DNA of 64,000 bases from JAIBBD01 sp041390685 (lineage in GTDB: Bacteria > Chloroflexota > Dehalococcoidia > UBA2979), in NCBI GenBank assembly GCA_041390685.1, contig JAWKPL010000001.1, forward strand, positions 124,001 through 188,000, in the 5' to 3' direction. The notes beneath the pieces are model-generated. The model was not told the DNA's origin. It was given only the letters and a program-made list of their open reading frames with translations, and did no database searches. Made by a program: the position numbers and the translations under genes. Positions 1 through 7,976 of the stretch are shown here, in pieces (within the stretch, counting starts at the first letter, position 1; the number at the start of each line of letters is the position of its first letter).

Positions 1-261
1 GTCCGGGTCGTCGCCATGAACCGAGGCCTCGAGGCCGTGGGGTTGCACATCGGCCGGCAGGATGCCCCGCGCTCGACCGTAGTCCACCTGCGCGAGATCC
101 ACCCTGGGGACTCGGCGGAGTCCGTGGTGGACCTCGATCCGGGCGACTACGTCGTGACGGCTTCCGACCTGCAGGGGCATCCGCATAGTACTGCAATGCT
201 CATCGTGCAGCCGCAGCAGGGCCTGCTGGGATCAGGTGAAGCGGGAGCGGCGCGAGGGTAG
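1..261 (+). CDS. C-terminal fragment of a possible cupredoxin-like protein (5' truncated by window)
   Basis: The frame is open from base 1, so the gene starts outside the window and only its last 86 codons are visible. The visible part ends in a beta-rich pattern (V-D-L-D-P-G-D-Y followed by G-H-P-H-S-T-A-M) that resembles the closing strands of cupredoxins, where a Cys, a His and a Met bind copper. Here the His and Met are present but the expected Cys is Ser or Ala, so copper binding is doubtful. The family assignment is an inference from a short fragment. A conserved protein of unknown function is the alternative. Confidence 0.45.
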   Translation, partial: VRVVAMNRGLEAVGLHIGRQDAPRSTVVHLREIHPGDSAESVVDLDPGDYVVTASDLQGHPHSTAMLIVQPQQGLLGSGEAGAARG

Positions 262-335
262 CGTCACTTTGATCTGACCGGGTAGTTCCCGGCGTCAGCG
301 GGAGCCGATTGCGGCCCAACGTGTGGCAGCGCGGC

Positions 336-423
336 TGGCGGAGGGGGTGGGATTCGAACCCACGGTGGCTTGCGCCACGACGGTTTTCAAGACCGCTCCT
401 TTAAACCGCTCAGGCACCCCTCC
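336..423 (-). tRNA. tRNA-Ser (anticodon TGA)
   Basis: The reverse complement folds as a class II tRNA. A 7-bp acceptor stem GGAGGGG/CCCCTCC is followed by a G discriminator and an encoded CCA. The D-arm carries GAGCGGTTTAAAGG, the anticodon loop is CTTGAAA with anticodon TGA, the long variable arm is GTGGCGCAAGCCAC, and the T-loop is GGTTCGAATCC. The long variable arm and G73 are serine identity features. It reads UCN serine codons. Confidence 0.97.
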
Positions 424-475
424 GGCTGGCTTCATTGTCATCGATGCGATGTACGAGCGGGAGCCCCGGCGGCGC

Positions 476-2071
476 CTAGAGAATCTTCAGTTCGCGCGCG
501 ACCTCGAACGCCTGCATCTTGCCGTGCACATCGAGCTTCTCGTAGATGCGGCTGGCGTGGAGCTGTGCCGTGCGCCAGCTCATGCCGAGCTTGAGCCCGA
601 TCTCCTTGTAGGTGAGTCCGTCGGCGAGGAGCCCGAGGACCTCGATCTCACGCGGCGTGAGCGGCGACAGGGCGCGGTCGTCCTGACTGAGGGCCACGGC
701 GGCGGTGGCCGCATAGGCGTGGCTTTGCGGCGGGATCCCGAGTTCTTGCAGCGCGCTCCACCCGGTCCGCCTGAGCTTTCGCGCGTCGAGCTTCCGGCTC
801 GTGGGCACACTCGCGTGAGTGAGGACCTCCGCGAGCTGCAGCCTCGAAAGCGCGGCTTCGATGGGGTAGCCGGCCTCGTCCGCCCACCGTGCGGCCTCCT
901 GGAGCAACTGGATGCCGCTCTTGACGGCGCCGGCCCGCACGTGGAGCAGGCCCTTCACCCGGGCGGCGGCAACCGGCCACTCGGCTGTCGTCTTCACGAT
1001 CGAGGGGAAGCTGGCGTCGAACCACGCCTTCCAGGTGGCGGCCGCCTCCTGGCTACCGGCGATCGCGATCGCCTCACCTCCGGCGAGGGCGGCAGCGCAA
1101 TTCACGAGGCTCGGCTGCCGAGGCGGCTTCAGGCCCTCGACCGGCTCGCCTCGATACGCCCCGGCGAGCGCGCGAAACGCATCCATCCCATCGATGAAGG
1201 CGGGATAGAGCGTTCGGCTCGTTTCGCTGATGAGCTCGAGTCCGCGGTCACTTTCTGGAGCTTTGTCAGACAGCAAGCCGTACCTGAGCGTCAGCAGTGC
1301 GGTTCTCCAAAGAGCGATCAGATTCAAGGTTGATCGCGCTCCTTCGATCGTCGTTACGGATGGCTCTCCCAGCGTTCCCGGCGCCGTCCACGCGCAACTA
1401 AACACATCCGCGTCAACCAGTCTCGCTGGGTGTCCAACCGCCTGCGCCTGCATACGCAGAGAGTCGATCCAGGGTCGGGTGGGTCCTCTGTGACCTGTCG
1501 CGAACGAGTACGCGATGAACCAGCAGCGTAATGCACTCGCGAGCCAGTCGAGGCCTTCGCGCTCTGACGTGGGAATGGGTGCTGTCATCTCGCCGGGGGG
1601 CCGGTCGTCGAGCAAGATGCAGGATACGGAGGCGCTGTACGCGTCGTAGCCGAGCCTCGAGCGAACGCCGGTTCCCGGCCCGATAGAAGCTGCCGCGCGA
1701 GCCAGCGATTCACGTGCTTCCGGCTCGTCTCCCAGGAGACTTGCGCAGATAGCCCTCAGCCCGAGGAGGTACGGTTGCGCGTCGGGACTCCCCTCCGCCA
1801 TCGAAATCGCGAAATCCAGTTGATCCAAGGCTTGCCGGGAGTGGCCCTGCACATCGAGGAGGGCGGCGGCAAAGCCTGCGATCGCGACCAAGCCATCGAT
1901 GTCGTTCCGGCGGTAGGCTTCGCGGAGTCCCCCCTCATACGCGTCCCGCCACCGATCGACATCGGAGGGGTCAATGTTCCGTAACGCCTGACGAACCTGA
2001 TCGACGAAGGACACCAGGTCGCCGGCCGGTTCGGTGGGGAGATCCTCGGAACGAGCGATGGTTGTGGCCAT
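476..2071 (-). CDS. LuxR-family transcriptional regulator with large helical N-terminal region
   Basis: The protein has 531 residues. The last 65 residues form a LuxR/NarL helix-turn-helix (LTPREIEVLGLLADG, then a recognition helix near SWRTAQLHASRIYEKL), which predicts DNA binding. The first 450 residues are alanine-rich and helical, like TPR-type regions of MalT/LAL-like regulators. No receiver domain and no ATP-binding loop are visible, so the input signal is unknown. ATG 2071 is chosen because GGAGAG lies 8 bases upstream; the frame stays open a further 42 codons without a better start. It diverges from the small gene at 2200 and probably shares an intergenic control region with it. Confidence 0.82.
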   Translation of the reverse strand: MATTIARSEDLPTEPAGDLVSFVDQVRQALRNIDPSDVDRWRDAYEGGLREAYRRNDIDGLVAIAGFAAALLDVQGHSRQALDQLDFAISMAEGSPDAQPYLLGLRAICASLLGDEPEARESLARAAASIGPGTGVRSRLGYDAYSASVSCILLDDRPPGEMTAPIPTSEREGLDWLASALRCWFIAYSFATGHRGPTRPWIDSLRMQAQAVGHPARLVDADVFSCAWTAPGTLGEPSVTTIEGARSTLNLIALWRTALLTLRYGLLSDKAPESDRGLELISETSRTLYPAFIDGMDAFRALAGAYRGEPVEGLKPPRQPSLVNCAAALAGGEAIAIAGSQEAAATWKAWFDASFPSIVKTTAEWPVAAARVKGLLHVRAGAVKSGIQLLQEAARWADEAGYPIEAALSRLQLAEVLTHASVPTSRKLDARKLRRTGWSALQELGIPPQSHAYAATAAVALSQDDRALSPLTPREIEVLGLLADGLTYKEIGLKLGMSWRTAQLHASRIYEKLDVHGKMQAFEVARELKIL

Positions 2072-2199
2072 CGATGGTCTCTCCGCTAGCCGGGTGTGAC
2101 ATATACCGTTTAGTATGGCAAATCTTAGATGCTCCGGCCATGCGATGCAATCAGACTTTGAATACGGGCAGACACTGGAAAATTGGACGGGAGTCATTC

Positions 2200-2610
2200 A
2201 TGGCTTACGAATGTCGGCGGATTACCGCCATTGTCACGCAGGTCCTCAACTCAGAGGCGGGTGCGGCGGAATTCCGCGCGCTCATGGACAGCAACGCCTC
2301 ATCGGCGGAGATCGTCGACGCGTTCACGCAGCACTGCACCGCGGTCGAGGGTGACCTCATGCGCGCCGAGTTCGCCGAGCTGCCGCGCTCGTTCGTCGGC
2401 ACGTTCATGGACGCCTGGTACATGGCCAACGAGCAGGGCCTGCCGTTCGTACTGGCTTCCGAGCCGCCGGCGCGGCCCCTGGAGTTCGCGCGCAACGGCC
2501 GTGTGGGCTTCCGCCTCGAGCACGACGTGCACGGCGTGACGATGTACGTGAGCCACGTGCACGGTCGCCACGCTGACTGGTTCAAGCCGGCCGCCGCTAC
2601 CGTCGCGTAG
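2200..2610 (+). CDS. conserved hypothetical protein, 136 aa
   Basis: This small soluble protein has no recognised domain. It has a helical N-terminal half and a C-terminal half with beta character ending in V-S-H-V-H-G-R-H. ATG 2200 follows a GGACGGGAG stretch that can serve as ribosome binding site; longer starts in the same frame overlap the divergent regulator gene at 2071 and are less likely. A strong hairpin just after the stop suggests a single-gene transcript. Its divergent placement beside a LuxR regulator makes it a candidate target of that regulator, which is inference only. Confidence 0.7.
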   Translation: MAYECRRITAIVTQVLNSEAGAAEFRALMDSNASSAEIVDAFTQHCTAVEGDLMRAEFAELPRSFVGTFMDAWYMANEQGLPFVLASEPPARPLEFARNGRVGFRLEHDVHGVTMYVSHVHGRHADWFKPAAATVA

Positions 2611-2631
2611 CTGCGCCAGCGCCTCAGACGG

Positions 2632-2664
2632 AAAGGCCGGAGGGCGCCTCCTCCGGCCTTTCTT
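2632..2664 (+). terminator. hairpin terminator after the 136-aa gene
   Basis: Inverted arms AAAGGCCGGAG and CTCCGGCCTTT enclose a short loop and run into TTTCTTG, 21 bases after the stop at 2610. This is typical of an intrinsic terminator with a weak U-tract. Confidence 0.75.
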
Positions 2665-2837
2665 GATCCGTCGGCGAGCCACTGACACGACTGCCTCGCC
2701 CAGGCCTCCCCGGACGTCCCTTGACGAGCGCTCGCGGCGATCCGACACTCGCCTTCGCTTCAATATGGCGTAGCCATCCGGGCACGCCACACGCGCCTGT
2801 AGACCAGCGGGTCGTCTCGACTGGGATTGAGGGACGA

Positions 2838-4538
2838 GTGGCACAGCCGACGACCGTCGGTTCCGATTCACATCTCGACGTAGCACCCTTCGCCTCGTTC
2901 CGGCCACTGGCGTGGCGCGGAGACCGTCGCGGGTTCCTCGGACTCACGGGGGCCGCTGCGGTCGGGACGGCGCTGCTGTCCACTTCGTGCTTCGGAGGCG
3001 ACTCTGATGGGCCCACGCAGACCGCGACCGCGACACCCACTGAACAGCCGATCCGGCGGGGCGGGACGCTGCGGATGGGCCAGGGCGCTGACCTGAACCT
3101 CGCAGCAGGCCATCCGTTTGCCATCGTGCCTCAGAACCGGCTGCTGCTGTATGCCGCGCACGAGACGCTGGTTGAGTACCGCACCGGCCTGACCCCACAG
3201 CCGGTGCTGGCGGAGCGGTTCGAGGTCAGCAGCGACTTCCGCCGCGTCTCCGTCATGCTGAAGCCCGACCTCGAGTTCCACAACGGCGCTCCCGTGACCG
3301 CTGATGATGTCCTGTTCAGCGTTCGCACGGCCCAGGATCCGGCGTCGGCGGGACTTCCTCCCGCCGCGACGATCGAGTTGGGCGCCTTCGCGCGACTGAT
3401 CACCGACATCAACGTCGTCGACGCACGGACGATCGAGTTCACATTCGACCAGCCACGTCCGAACCTCAGCGACTTCTTCACCCAGCTGCAAATCGCCCAC
3501 CGGGCTACGTACGGGGAGGTCGCGCAGGGCAAGGTCGCCGGCACGGGGCCGTTTCAACTAGCGTCCTGGGACCGCGGCCGCGGCTACCGGCTCGAGCGGT
3601 TCCCCAACTGGCACAACGCGGGAGCCGACGGCCGGCCGTACCTCGATGCCATCGATGTCTCCCTGTTCGCGGACCAGACGACAGCGACCATCGCGTTCAG
3701 GGGTGGCAACCTCGACGCCTATCTGGCCATGAGCGCCGCGAACGCGGCCCCTCTCCGAAACGATGGCAAGACGCGAGATGCCGGCAAGAGCGGCATGTAC
3801 TACCTCGGCATGAAGGTGAGCAACCCGCAGCTCCGCGATGCGCGCGTGCGACAGGCCATCTTCTACGCAGTCGACCGTGAACGGATGGTGCGCGACGCGA
3901 ACCAGGGGTTCGGCACGGTGACGACACAGCCGTGGGCGCCCTCTTCGCCCGCGTTCGACCCGGCGCGCGACGCGCCGTTCTACGAGCCACAGCGTTCGCG
4001 TGACCTGCTGGCGCAGGCAGGATGGAGCCAGAGCGACCCGCTGACCATCGAGTATGCCAGCGGCGTGACCGCTCAGGAGCTACAGGCGCAACTCCTGCAG
4101 GCAGACCTCAAGGCCGTCGGGGTGGAAACGCGCCTGGAAGCGGTCGAGGGGGTGCGGTACGGTCAGCGGCTGCGAGCCGGAGAAGTGCCGGACTTCTGGA
4201 TCGCGGCGCACGGGACCGGCGACCTGACGCCACTGACGCTGTTCCAGCAGACATTCGAGTTCCGCATCGCCGCGAACCTCAGCGCGTTTGAGGATTCTCA
4301 GTATGTGGCGTTCGTCCGCCGCCTCGAGACGCTCGCCCCGGACTCGGGGGAGGCGCGCGACGTGTACGCCCAGCTGAACCGGCTCATGGTCGAAAACCCG
4401 TTCGTCATTCCTACCGGTGTCCCTCAGGCACGAATCGACCTCGTACAGGACGGCGTGGCTGGCTGGCCGGCAGGACCCGCAGACTACGCCATCGCACCGA
4501 TCGGCAAGGTCGACCTGAGCCGCGTCTGGCTTCAGTAG
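2838..4538 (+). CDS. family 5 extracellular solute-binding lipoprotein (peptide/nickel ABC type)
   Basis: The 566-residue protein is a periplasm-side binding component of the OppA/DppA class: R-R-G-G-T-L-R near residue 75, the L-K-P-D-L-E-F-H-N-G-A-P-V-T-A-D-D-V signature near residue 150, then a two-lobe body. The N-terminus carries a twin-arginine-like D-R-R-G-F-L motif (residues 29-34) and a lipobox ending in Cys51, so it is probably a Tat-exported lipoprotein. GTG 2838 is chosen because GAGGGA lies just upstream; a TTG at 2721 would add 39 residues that do not look like a signal peptide. No permease or ATPase genes lie next to it, so the partner transporter must be elsewhere and the substrate is unknown. 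Confidence 0.88.
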   Translation: MAQPTTVGSDSHLDVAPFASFRPLAWRGDRRGFLGLTGAAAVGTALLSTSCFGGDSDGPTQTATATPTEQPIRRGGTLRMGQGADLNLAAGHPFAIVPQNRLLLYAAHETLVEYRTGLTPQPVLAERFEVSSDFRRVSVMLKPDLEFHNGAPVTADDVLFSVRTAQDPASAGLPPAATIELGAFARLITDINVVDARTIEFTFDQPRPNLSDFFTQLQIAHRATYGEVAQGKVAGTGPFQLASWDRGRGYRLERFPNWHNAGADGRPYLDAIDVSLFADQTTATIAFRGGNLDAYLAMSAANAAPLRNDGKTRDAGKSGMYYLGMKVSNPQLRDARVRQAIFYAVDRERMVRDANQGFGTVTTQPWAPSSPAFDPARDAPFYEPQRSRDLLAQAGWSQSDPLTIEYASGVTAQELQAQLLQADLKAVGVETRLEAVEGVRYGQRLRAGEVPDFWIAAHGTGDLTPLTLFQQTFEFRIAANLSAFEDSQYVAFVRRLETLAPDSGEARDVYAQLNRLMVENPFVIPTGVPQARIDLVQDGVAGWPAGPADYAIAPIGKVDLSRVWLQ

Positions 4539-4627
4539 CGCCCTGTCGCAGTTCGCCGCTGTTGTCAGCGTGCATATCATCTGTTATCCACCGGAGCGAA
4601 TTGCGCGCGCGAGCGACGGAGGCGAAT

Positions 4628-5434
4628 GTGCCAGACAGGGTCATCGAGGGTGAGGGGACGCGGATCGAGGAGCACGGCCCGATCGCCGTCGTGAAACTGA
4701 ACCGCCCCGAACGTCTCAACGCGTTCGGTGACGAGATGACCGAAGAGATCAACGCGTACCTGCACGAGTTGAACTCGGGCGACTACCGGATCCGGGCGAT
4801 CATCCTCACCGGCGAGGGCCGGGCCTTCTGCGCCGGTGGCAACGTGAAGTCGTTCCCCGGAAACGACCTCTCGCAACAACGGCCGCCCTGGCGCCCAAGC
4901 CACCACGAGGCCTACACCGTAAGCCGCCTGCGCTACTGCGACGTACCGGTCATCGGGGCGATCAACGGGTTCTGCCTGGGGATGGGACTCGGTCTCGCGC
5001 TCGGCACCGATGTCCGGATCTGTGCGGACGATGCGCAGTTCCAGGTGGCGCAGATCAAGCGCGGGATCGTCGCCGACTACGGAGTGCCGTACTTGCTGCC
5101 TCGAGCCGTGGGGATGCATCGGGCGATGGAACTGATGATGACGGGCCGCCGCTTCAGCGCCGAGGAAGCGAAGGAATACGGCATCGTGCTCGATGTCGTG
5201 CCCGCCGCGGAGTTGCTGGACCGCGCATTCGATATGGCGAATCTCATCGCCCGGAGCGCTCCGCTGGGACTCGCGGCGACGAAGCGGCTCGCCTACCAGA
5301 ACGAGTTCGATGAGCTTGCGCGGGTGCAGGACCTCACTGGCCAGTTCGTCCAGCACCTGTTCCGCACCGAGGACGGAGTCGAGGGCGTGAACTCGTTCCG
5401 CGACCGGCGAGAGCCGGAGTTCCAGGGCCGCTAG
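4628..5434 (+). CDS. crotonase-fold (enoyl-CoA hydratase/isomerase family) protein lacking the usual catalytic glutamates
   Basis: At 268 residues this is full length for the crotonase family. N-R-P-E-R-L-N-A-F near residue 27 and C-A-G-G-N-V-K-S-F near residue 67 form the CoA-binding and first oxyanion-hole segments; G-M-G-L-G-L-A-L-G-T-D near residue 120 forms the second. In rat crotonase the two catalytic glutamates sit in G-G-C-E-L and P-E-I; here these positions read Gly and Gln. An Asp in V-A-D-Y-G matches one used by dienoyl-CoA isomerases. It is therefore unlikely to be a simple hydratase; an isomerase, lyase or thioesterase-like activity is possible. GTG 4628 has GGAGG 5 bases upstream. 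Confidence 0.85.
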   Translation: MPDRVIEGEGTRIEEHGPIAVVKLNRPERLNAFGDEMTEEINAYLHELNSGDYRIRAIILTGEGRAFCAGGNVKSFPGNDLSQQRPPWRPSHHEAYTVSRLRYCDVPVIGAINGFCLGMGLGLALGTDVRICADDAQFQVAQIKRGIVADYGVPYLLPRAVGMHRAMELMMTGRRFSAEEAKEYGIVLDVVPAAELLDRAFDMANLIARSAPLGLAATKRLAYQNEFDELARVQDLTGQFVQHLFRTEDGVEGVNSFRDRREPEFQGR

Positions 5435-5445
5435 TCACCCGGGGT

Positions 5446-5471
5446 CGCCCACGCCTCACTGGGCGTGGGCG
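5446..5471. terminator. hairpin between convergent genes
   Basis: Arms CGCCCACGCC and GGCGTGGGCG form a 10-bp perfect stem between the crotonase gene and the convergent mogA gene, and slightly overlap the mogA 3' end. It could stop transcription in both directions. No U-tract is visible, so the call is structural only. Confidence 0.45.
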
Positions 5472-5950
5472 GTGTCACCCCGCAACAGGTCAGTGGCATG
5501 TCGCAGCACGGGCAGGATCGTCGCGAGGTTCTCCGTCGCGCCCCGTTCGCTGCCGGGGAGATTGATGATCAGCGTACGCCCGCGCACCCCGGCAAGGCCG
5601 CGTGACAGCATCGCGTGTGGCGTCGACATGAGTCCCGTAGCGCGCATGGCTTCCGCGATCCCATCCACGCGGTAGTCGAGCACGTCGGCGGTGGCCTCCG
5701 GCGTACGATCGCGAGGGCTCAGCCCGGTACCGCCGGTCGTCAGGACGAGCGCGTAGTCATCGTCGTCGGCCCAGCGACACAAGAACGCCGATATCTGCTC
5801 AGGCTCATCGGGGCACAACGCCGTCTCGCTGACCGCGAATCCTGCCTCGTCGAGCATACGGACGAGGGCCGGACCCGCCGTGTCGACGCGTTCCCCGCGT
5901 GAACCGGCATCGCTGACCGTCAGAACCGCAGCACGCACGACCTGCTCCAA
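5456..5950 (-). CDS. mog: molybdopterin adenylyltransferase (MogA/MoaB family)
   Basis: The 164-residue protein has the MoCF-biosynthesis fold. A-V-L-T-V-S-D-A-G-S-R-G at the N-terminus and T-T-G-G-T-G-L-S-P-R-D-R-T-P-E-A in the middle are the hallmark nucleotide- and molybdopterin-binding segments. This family adenylates molybdopterin with ATP before molybdenum insertion. The start is TTG 5950, supported by GGGGGAGGG 8 bases upstream; the frame reaches further upstream but enters the mraZ control region. It diverges from mraZ, sharing a roughly 140-bp intergenic region. No other molybdenum-cofactor genes are nearby. Confidence 0.88.
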   Translation of the reverse strand: MEQVVRAAVLTVSDAGSRGERVDTAGPALVRMLDEAGFAVSETALCPDEPEQISAFLCRWADDDDYALVLTTGGTGLSPRDRTPEATADVLDYRVDGIAEAMRATGLMSTPHAMLSRGLAGVRGRTLIINLPGSERGATENLATILPVLRHATDLLRGDTAHAQ

Positions 5951-6010
5951 GCGGGCTTCCCTCCCCCTGACGATGTTAGCAGCGTATCCGGGCGCCTGAT
6001 TGTCGCCATC

Positions 6011-6056
6011 TGGGGGATTGTGGTAGCCTCGGGGGGCAGATGGGGGAAAGTGGGGG
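6011..6056 (+). promoter_or_regulatory. putative MraZ operator: five 10-bp-phased G-rich direct repeats
   Basis: TGGGGG at 6011, TGGT at 6021, CGGGGGG at 6030, TGGGGG at 6041 and TGGGGG at 6051 lie at about 10-bp steps directly upstream of mraZ (start 6093). MraZ proteins are known to bind TGGG-type direct repeats with 5-bp spacers in front of their own cluster. This row has the same unit and the same period, so it probably mediates autoregulation of the cluster. The second and third units are degenerate. Confidence 0.75.
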
Positions 6057-6092
6057 CAGTGTCCGCACTCCACCCTGCAGCAAGGCGGCGCG

Positions 6093-6533
6093 GTGTACTT
6101 CTACGGTACGTACGAGCACGCGATCGACGAGCGCGGGCGCATTGCGGTGCCGGCCGGCTACCGCCAGGAGTTCGCCGGCGGAGGCGTTGTGCGTGTTAAC
6201 GCCGAGGGCTGCATCGAGCTGTACACCCACCAGGGGTTCGAGGAGGAGGCGCAGCGCCGCATCCGGGTCGAAGAGAGCACGCGTTCGCTCAGCGCCAGAC
6301 GTACTCGCCGCAGCTTCCTGGCAGGCGCGTACCCGGTCGACCTCGACAAACAGGGGCGCATCTTGCTGCCACAGCCGATCCGCGCGATGGCCCGCCTGAA
6401 CGGACGAGCTTCGATCGTGGGTTGCGGCGACTACCTGGAAATCTGGGAGCGGGAAAACTGGAACCTCGAACAGGCGGCCTTCAAGGCCGCTGAGACAGAG
6501 GCCGGAGCGATCCGGGAGGATGCCGCCGTATGA
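6093..6533 (+). CDS. mraZ: MraZ, transcriptional regulator of the division and cell-wall cluster
   Basis: At 146 residues the length matches the family (about 143). It contains two AbrB-like half-repeats with the D-x-x-G-R signature: D-E-R-G-R at residues 12-16 and D-K-Q-G-R at 85-89, each followed by a hydrophobic L-P or V-P. MraZ forms ring-shaped oligomers and binds phased repeats upstream of its own gene; such repeats lie 37-82 bp upstream here. It starts with GTG, with a weak AAGGCGG upstream. It overlaps rsmH by 4 bases (ATGA), so translation is probably coupled. Confidence 0.97.
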   Translation: MYFYGTYEHAIDERGRIAVPAGYRQEFAGGGVVRVNAEGCIELYTHQGFEEEAQRRIRVEESTRSLSARRTRRSFLAGAYPVDLDKQGRILLPQPIRAMARLNGRASIVGCGDYLEIWERENWNLEQAAFKAAETEAGAIREDAAV

Positions 6534-7489
6534 ACCGCGCGGCCGACCACCGCCGGCACGAACCGGTCTTGCTCAGCGAGGCGCTGGTCGCGCTCGCCGT
6601 GCACCCGGGCGGGTCGTATGTGGACGCCACGGTGGGACTCGGCGGGCACGCTGAAGCGATCCTCGAGGCAGCGGAGCCGGGCGGGCGACTGCTCGGAATC
6701 GATCGCGATCCGGAGGCCATCGCGTTCGCTGGCGATCGCCTGGCGCGCTTCGGAAGTCGGGCAGTCCTGCAGCAGGGCAACCATACAGATATTGCCACTA
6801 TTGCCCGGGAGCACGGCTTCGGCGCTGTGGACGGCGTGCTCTTCGACCTCGGTGTGTCATCGATGCAACTGGATGCGCCAGGTCGCGGGTTCTCGTTCCA
6901 ACGCGATGAGCCGCTCGACATGCGGATGGGTCCGGATGCGCCGGTGAGCGCCGAACGAATCGTGAACACCTTTGCTGAGCACGCCCTCGCGGATCTCATC
7001 TGGCGTTACGGCGAGGAGCGTCGGAGCCGCGCCATTGCGCGGTCGATCGTGGCGCATCGTCCGATACAGACGACGGGAGAACTGGTCAACGCAATCGAGC
7101 AGGCCGTGGGACGGGGTCGGGAACGTCAAATCCACCCCGCCACTCTGACGTTCCAGGCCTTGCGGATAGCCGTCAATGGCGAGCTCGTCTCGCTCGAAGA
7201 CGCGCTTGATGGTGCCCGCGGCCTGCTCGCCGGCGTTGGCTCCCGCCTCGTCGTCATTTCATTCCATTCGCTCGAGGATCGTATCGTGAAACGCTATATG
7301 ATTAAGGAGTCAAGCACTTGCGTCTGTCCACCGCGGACGCCAGTGTGTATATGTGGAGCGGAACCGAGCGTGCGGATGATCGGGCGGAGGGCAGTGCAGG
7401 CGACCGAGGCGGAGGTGGCGCGGAACCCTCGCGCGCGCTCCGCCCGGCTTCGTGCCGCTGAGTCCCTGCGTCAGCAGGTGGCAGCCTGA
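6530..7489 (+). CDS. rsmH: 16S rRNA (cytosine1402-N4)-methyltransferase RsmH
   Basis: The 319-residue protein carries H-E-P-V-L-L near residue 10 and the SAM-binding motif D-A-T-V-G-L-G-G-H-A near residue 33, followed by G-I-D-R-D-P-E-A and D-L-G-V-S-S-M-Q-L. The C-terminal S-F-H-S-L-E-D-R-I-V-K segment and the Cys pairs beyond it are typical. It methylates C1402 in the decoding centre of 16S rRNA. It is the usual second gene of the cluster, overlaps mraZ by 4 bases and shares one base with the ftsL-like gene. Confidence 0.97.
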   Translation: MNRAADHRRHEPVLLSEALVALAVHPGGSYVDATVGLGGHAEAILEAAEPGGRLLGIDRDPEAIAFAGDRLARFGSRAVLQQGNHTDIATIAREHGFGAVDGVLFDLGVSSMQLDAPGRGFSFQRDEPLDMRMGPDAPVSAERIVNTFAEHALADLIWRYGEERRSRAIARSIVAHRPIQTTGELVNAIEQAVGRGRERQIHPATLTFQALRIAVNGELVSLEDALDGARGLLAGVGSRLVVISFHSLEDRIVKRYMIKESSTCVCPPRTPVCICGAEPSVRMIGRRAVQATEAEVARNPRARSARLRAAESLRQQVAA

Positions 7490-7941
7490 TGGCCACCCTC
7501 CCCCAAGTTCGCCCACCTCAGGGTCAGCGGGTCGCGCCACGGTTCGCGCGGCCCCGCCACATCTCGGGAACCCTGCTTGCCGGGATCGCCGTGCTCGTCG
7601 TTGCAGGTGTGGGACTGCTGCAGGTTCTGCAAACGAGCCGGGCCGCCACAGCCGGGTACGAACTGCGGACGCTTGAGAACGAGCGTCAGACGCTCAGCGC
7701 GGAAGTGCGCCTGCTCGAAGCGGAGATCGCTCAGCAGACGCGGGTGGAGCAGGTTCGCCGGACGGCGATCGACCGACTCGGCATGGTGCCGCCTCAACAC
7801 ACCATCCACATCGCCGTGGGCGTCACCGCGCCGTCATCGGTCCCGTTGCCAGAGCGGTACGTCGTGCAGCCGCAGCGGATACAGACACCGCCGTTGTCCA
7901 TCTGGGAGCGCTTCTTGCGGAGGCTCCCGGGCTTCAACTAG
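7489..7941 (+). CDS. ftsL: FtsL/DivIC-like septum protein
   Basis: This 150-residue bitopic membrane protein has a basic proline-rich cytoplasmic tail (1-27), one transmembrane helix (about 28-47), a heptad-rich coiled coil (about 58-90) with A-I-D-R-L-G-M after it, and a proline-rich C-terminal tail. Sequence identity in this family is very low, so the name rests on architecture and on position between rsmH and ftsI. It would bridge FtsQ and FtsI/FtsW in the divisome. The start ATG shares its A with the rsmH stop codon. Confidence 0.85.
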   Translation: MATLPQVRPPQGQRVAPRFARPRHISGTLLAGIAVLVVAGVGLLQVLQTSRAATAGYELRTLENERQTLSAEVRLLEAEIAQQTRVEQVRRTAIDRLGMVPPQHTIHIAVGVTAPSSVPLPERYVVQPQRIQTPPLSIWERFLRRLPGFN

Positions 7942-7976
7942 GACGGCCGCTCGCGGCCAGGCGTCAGGAGAGCCGG

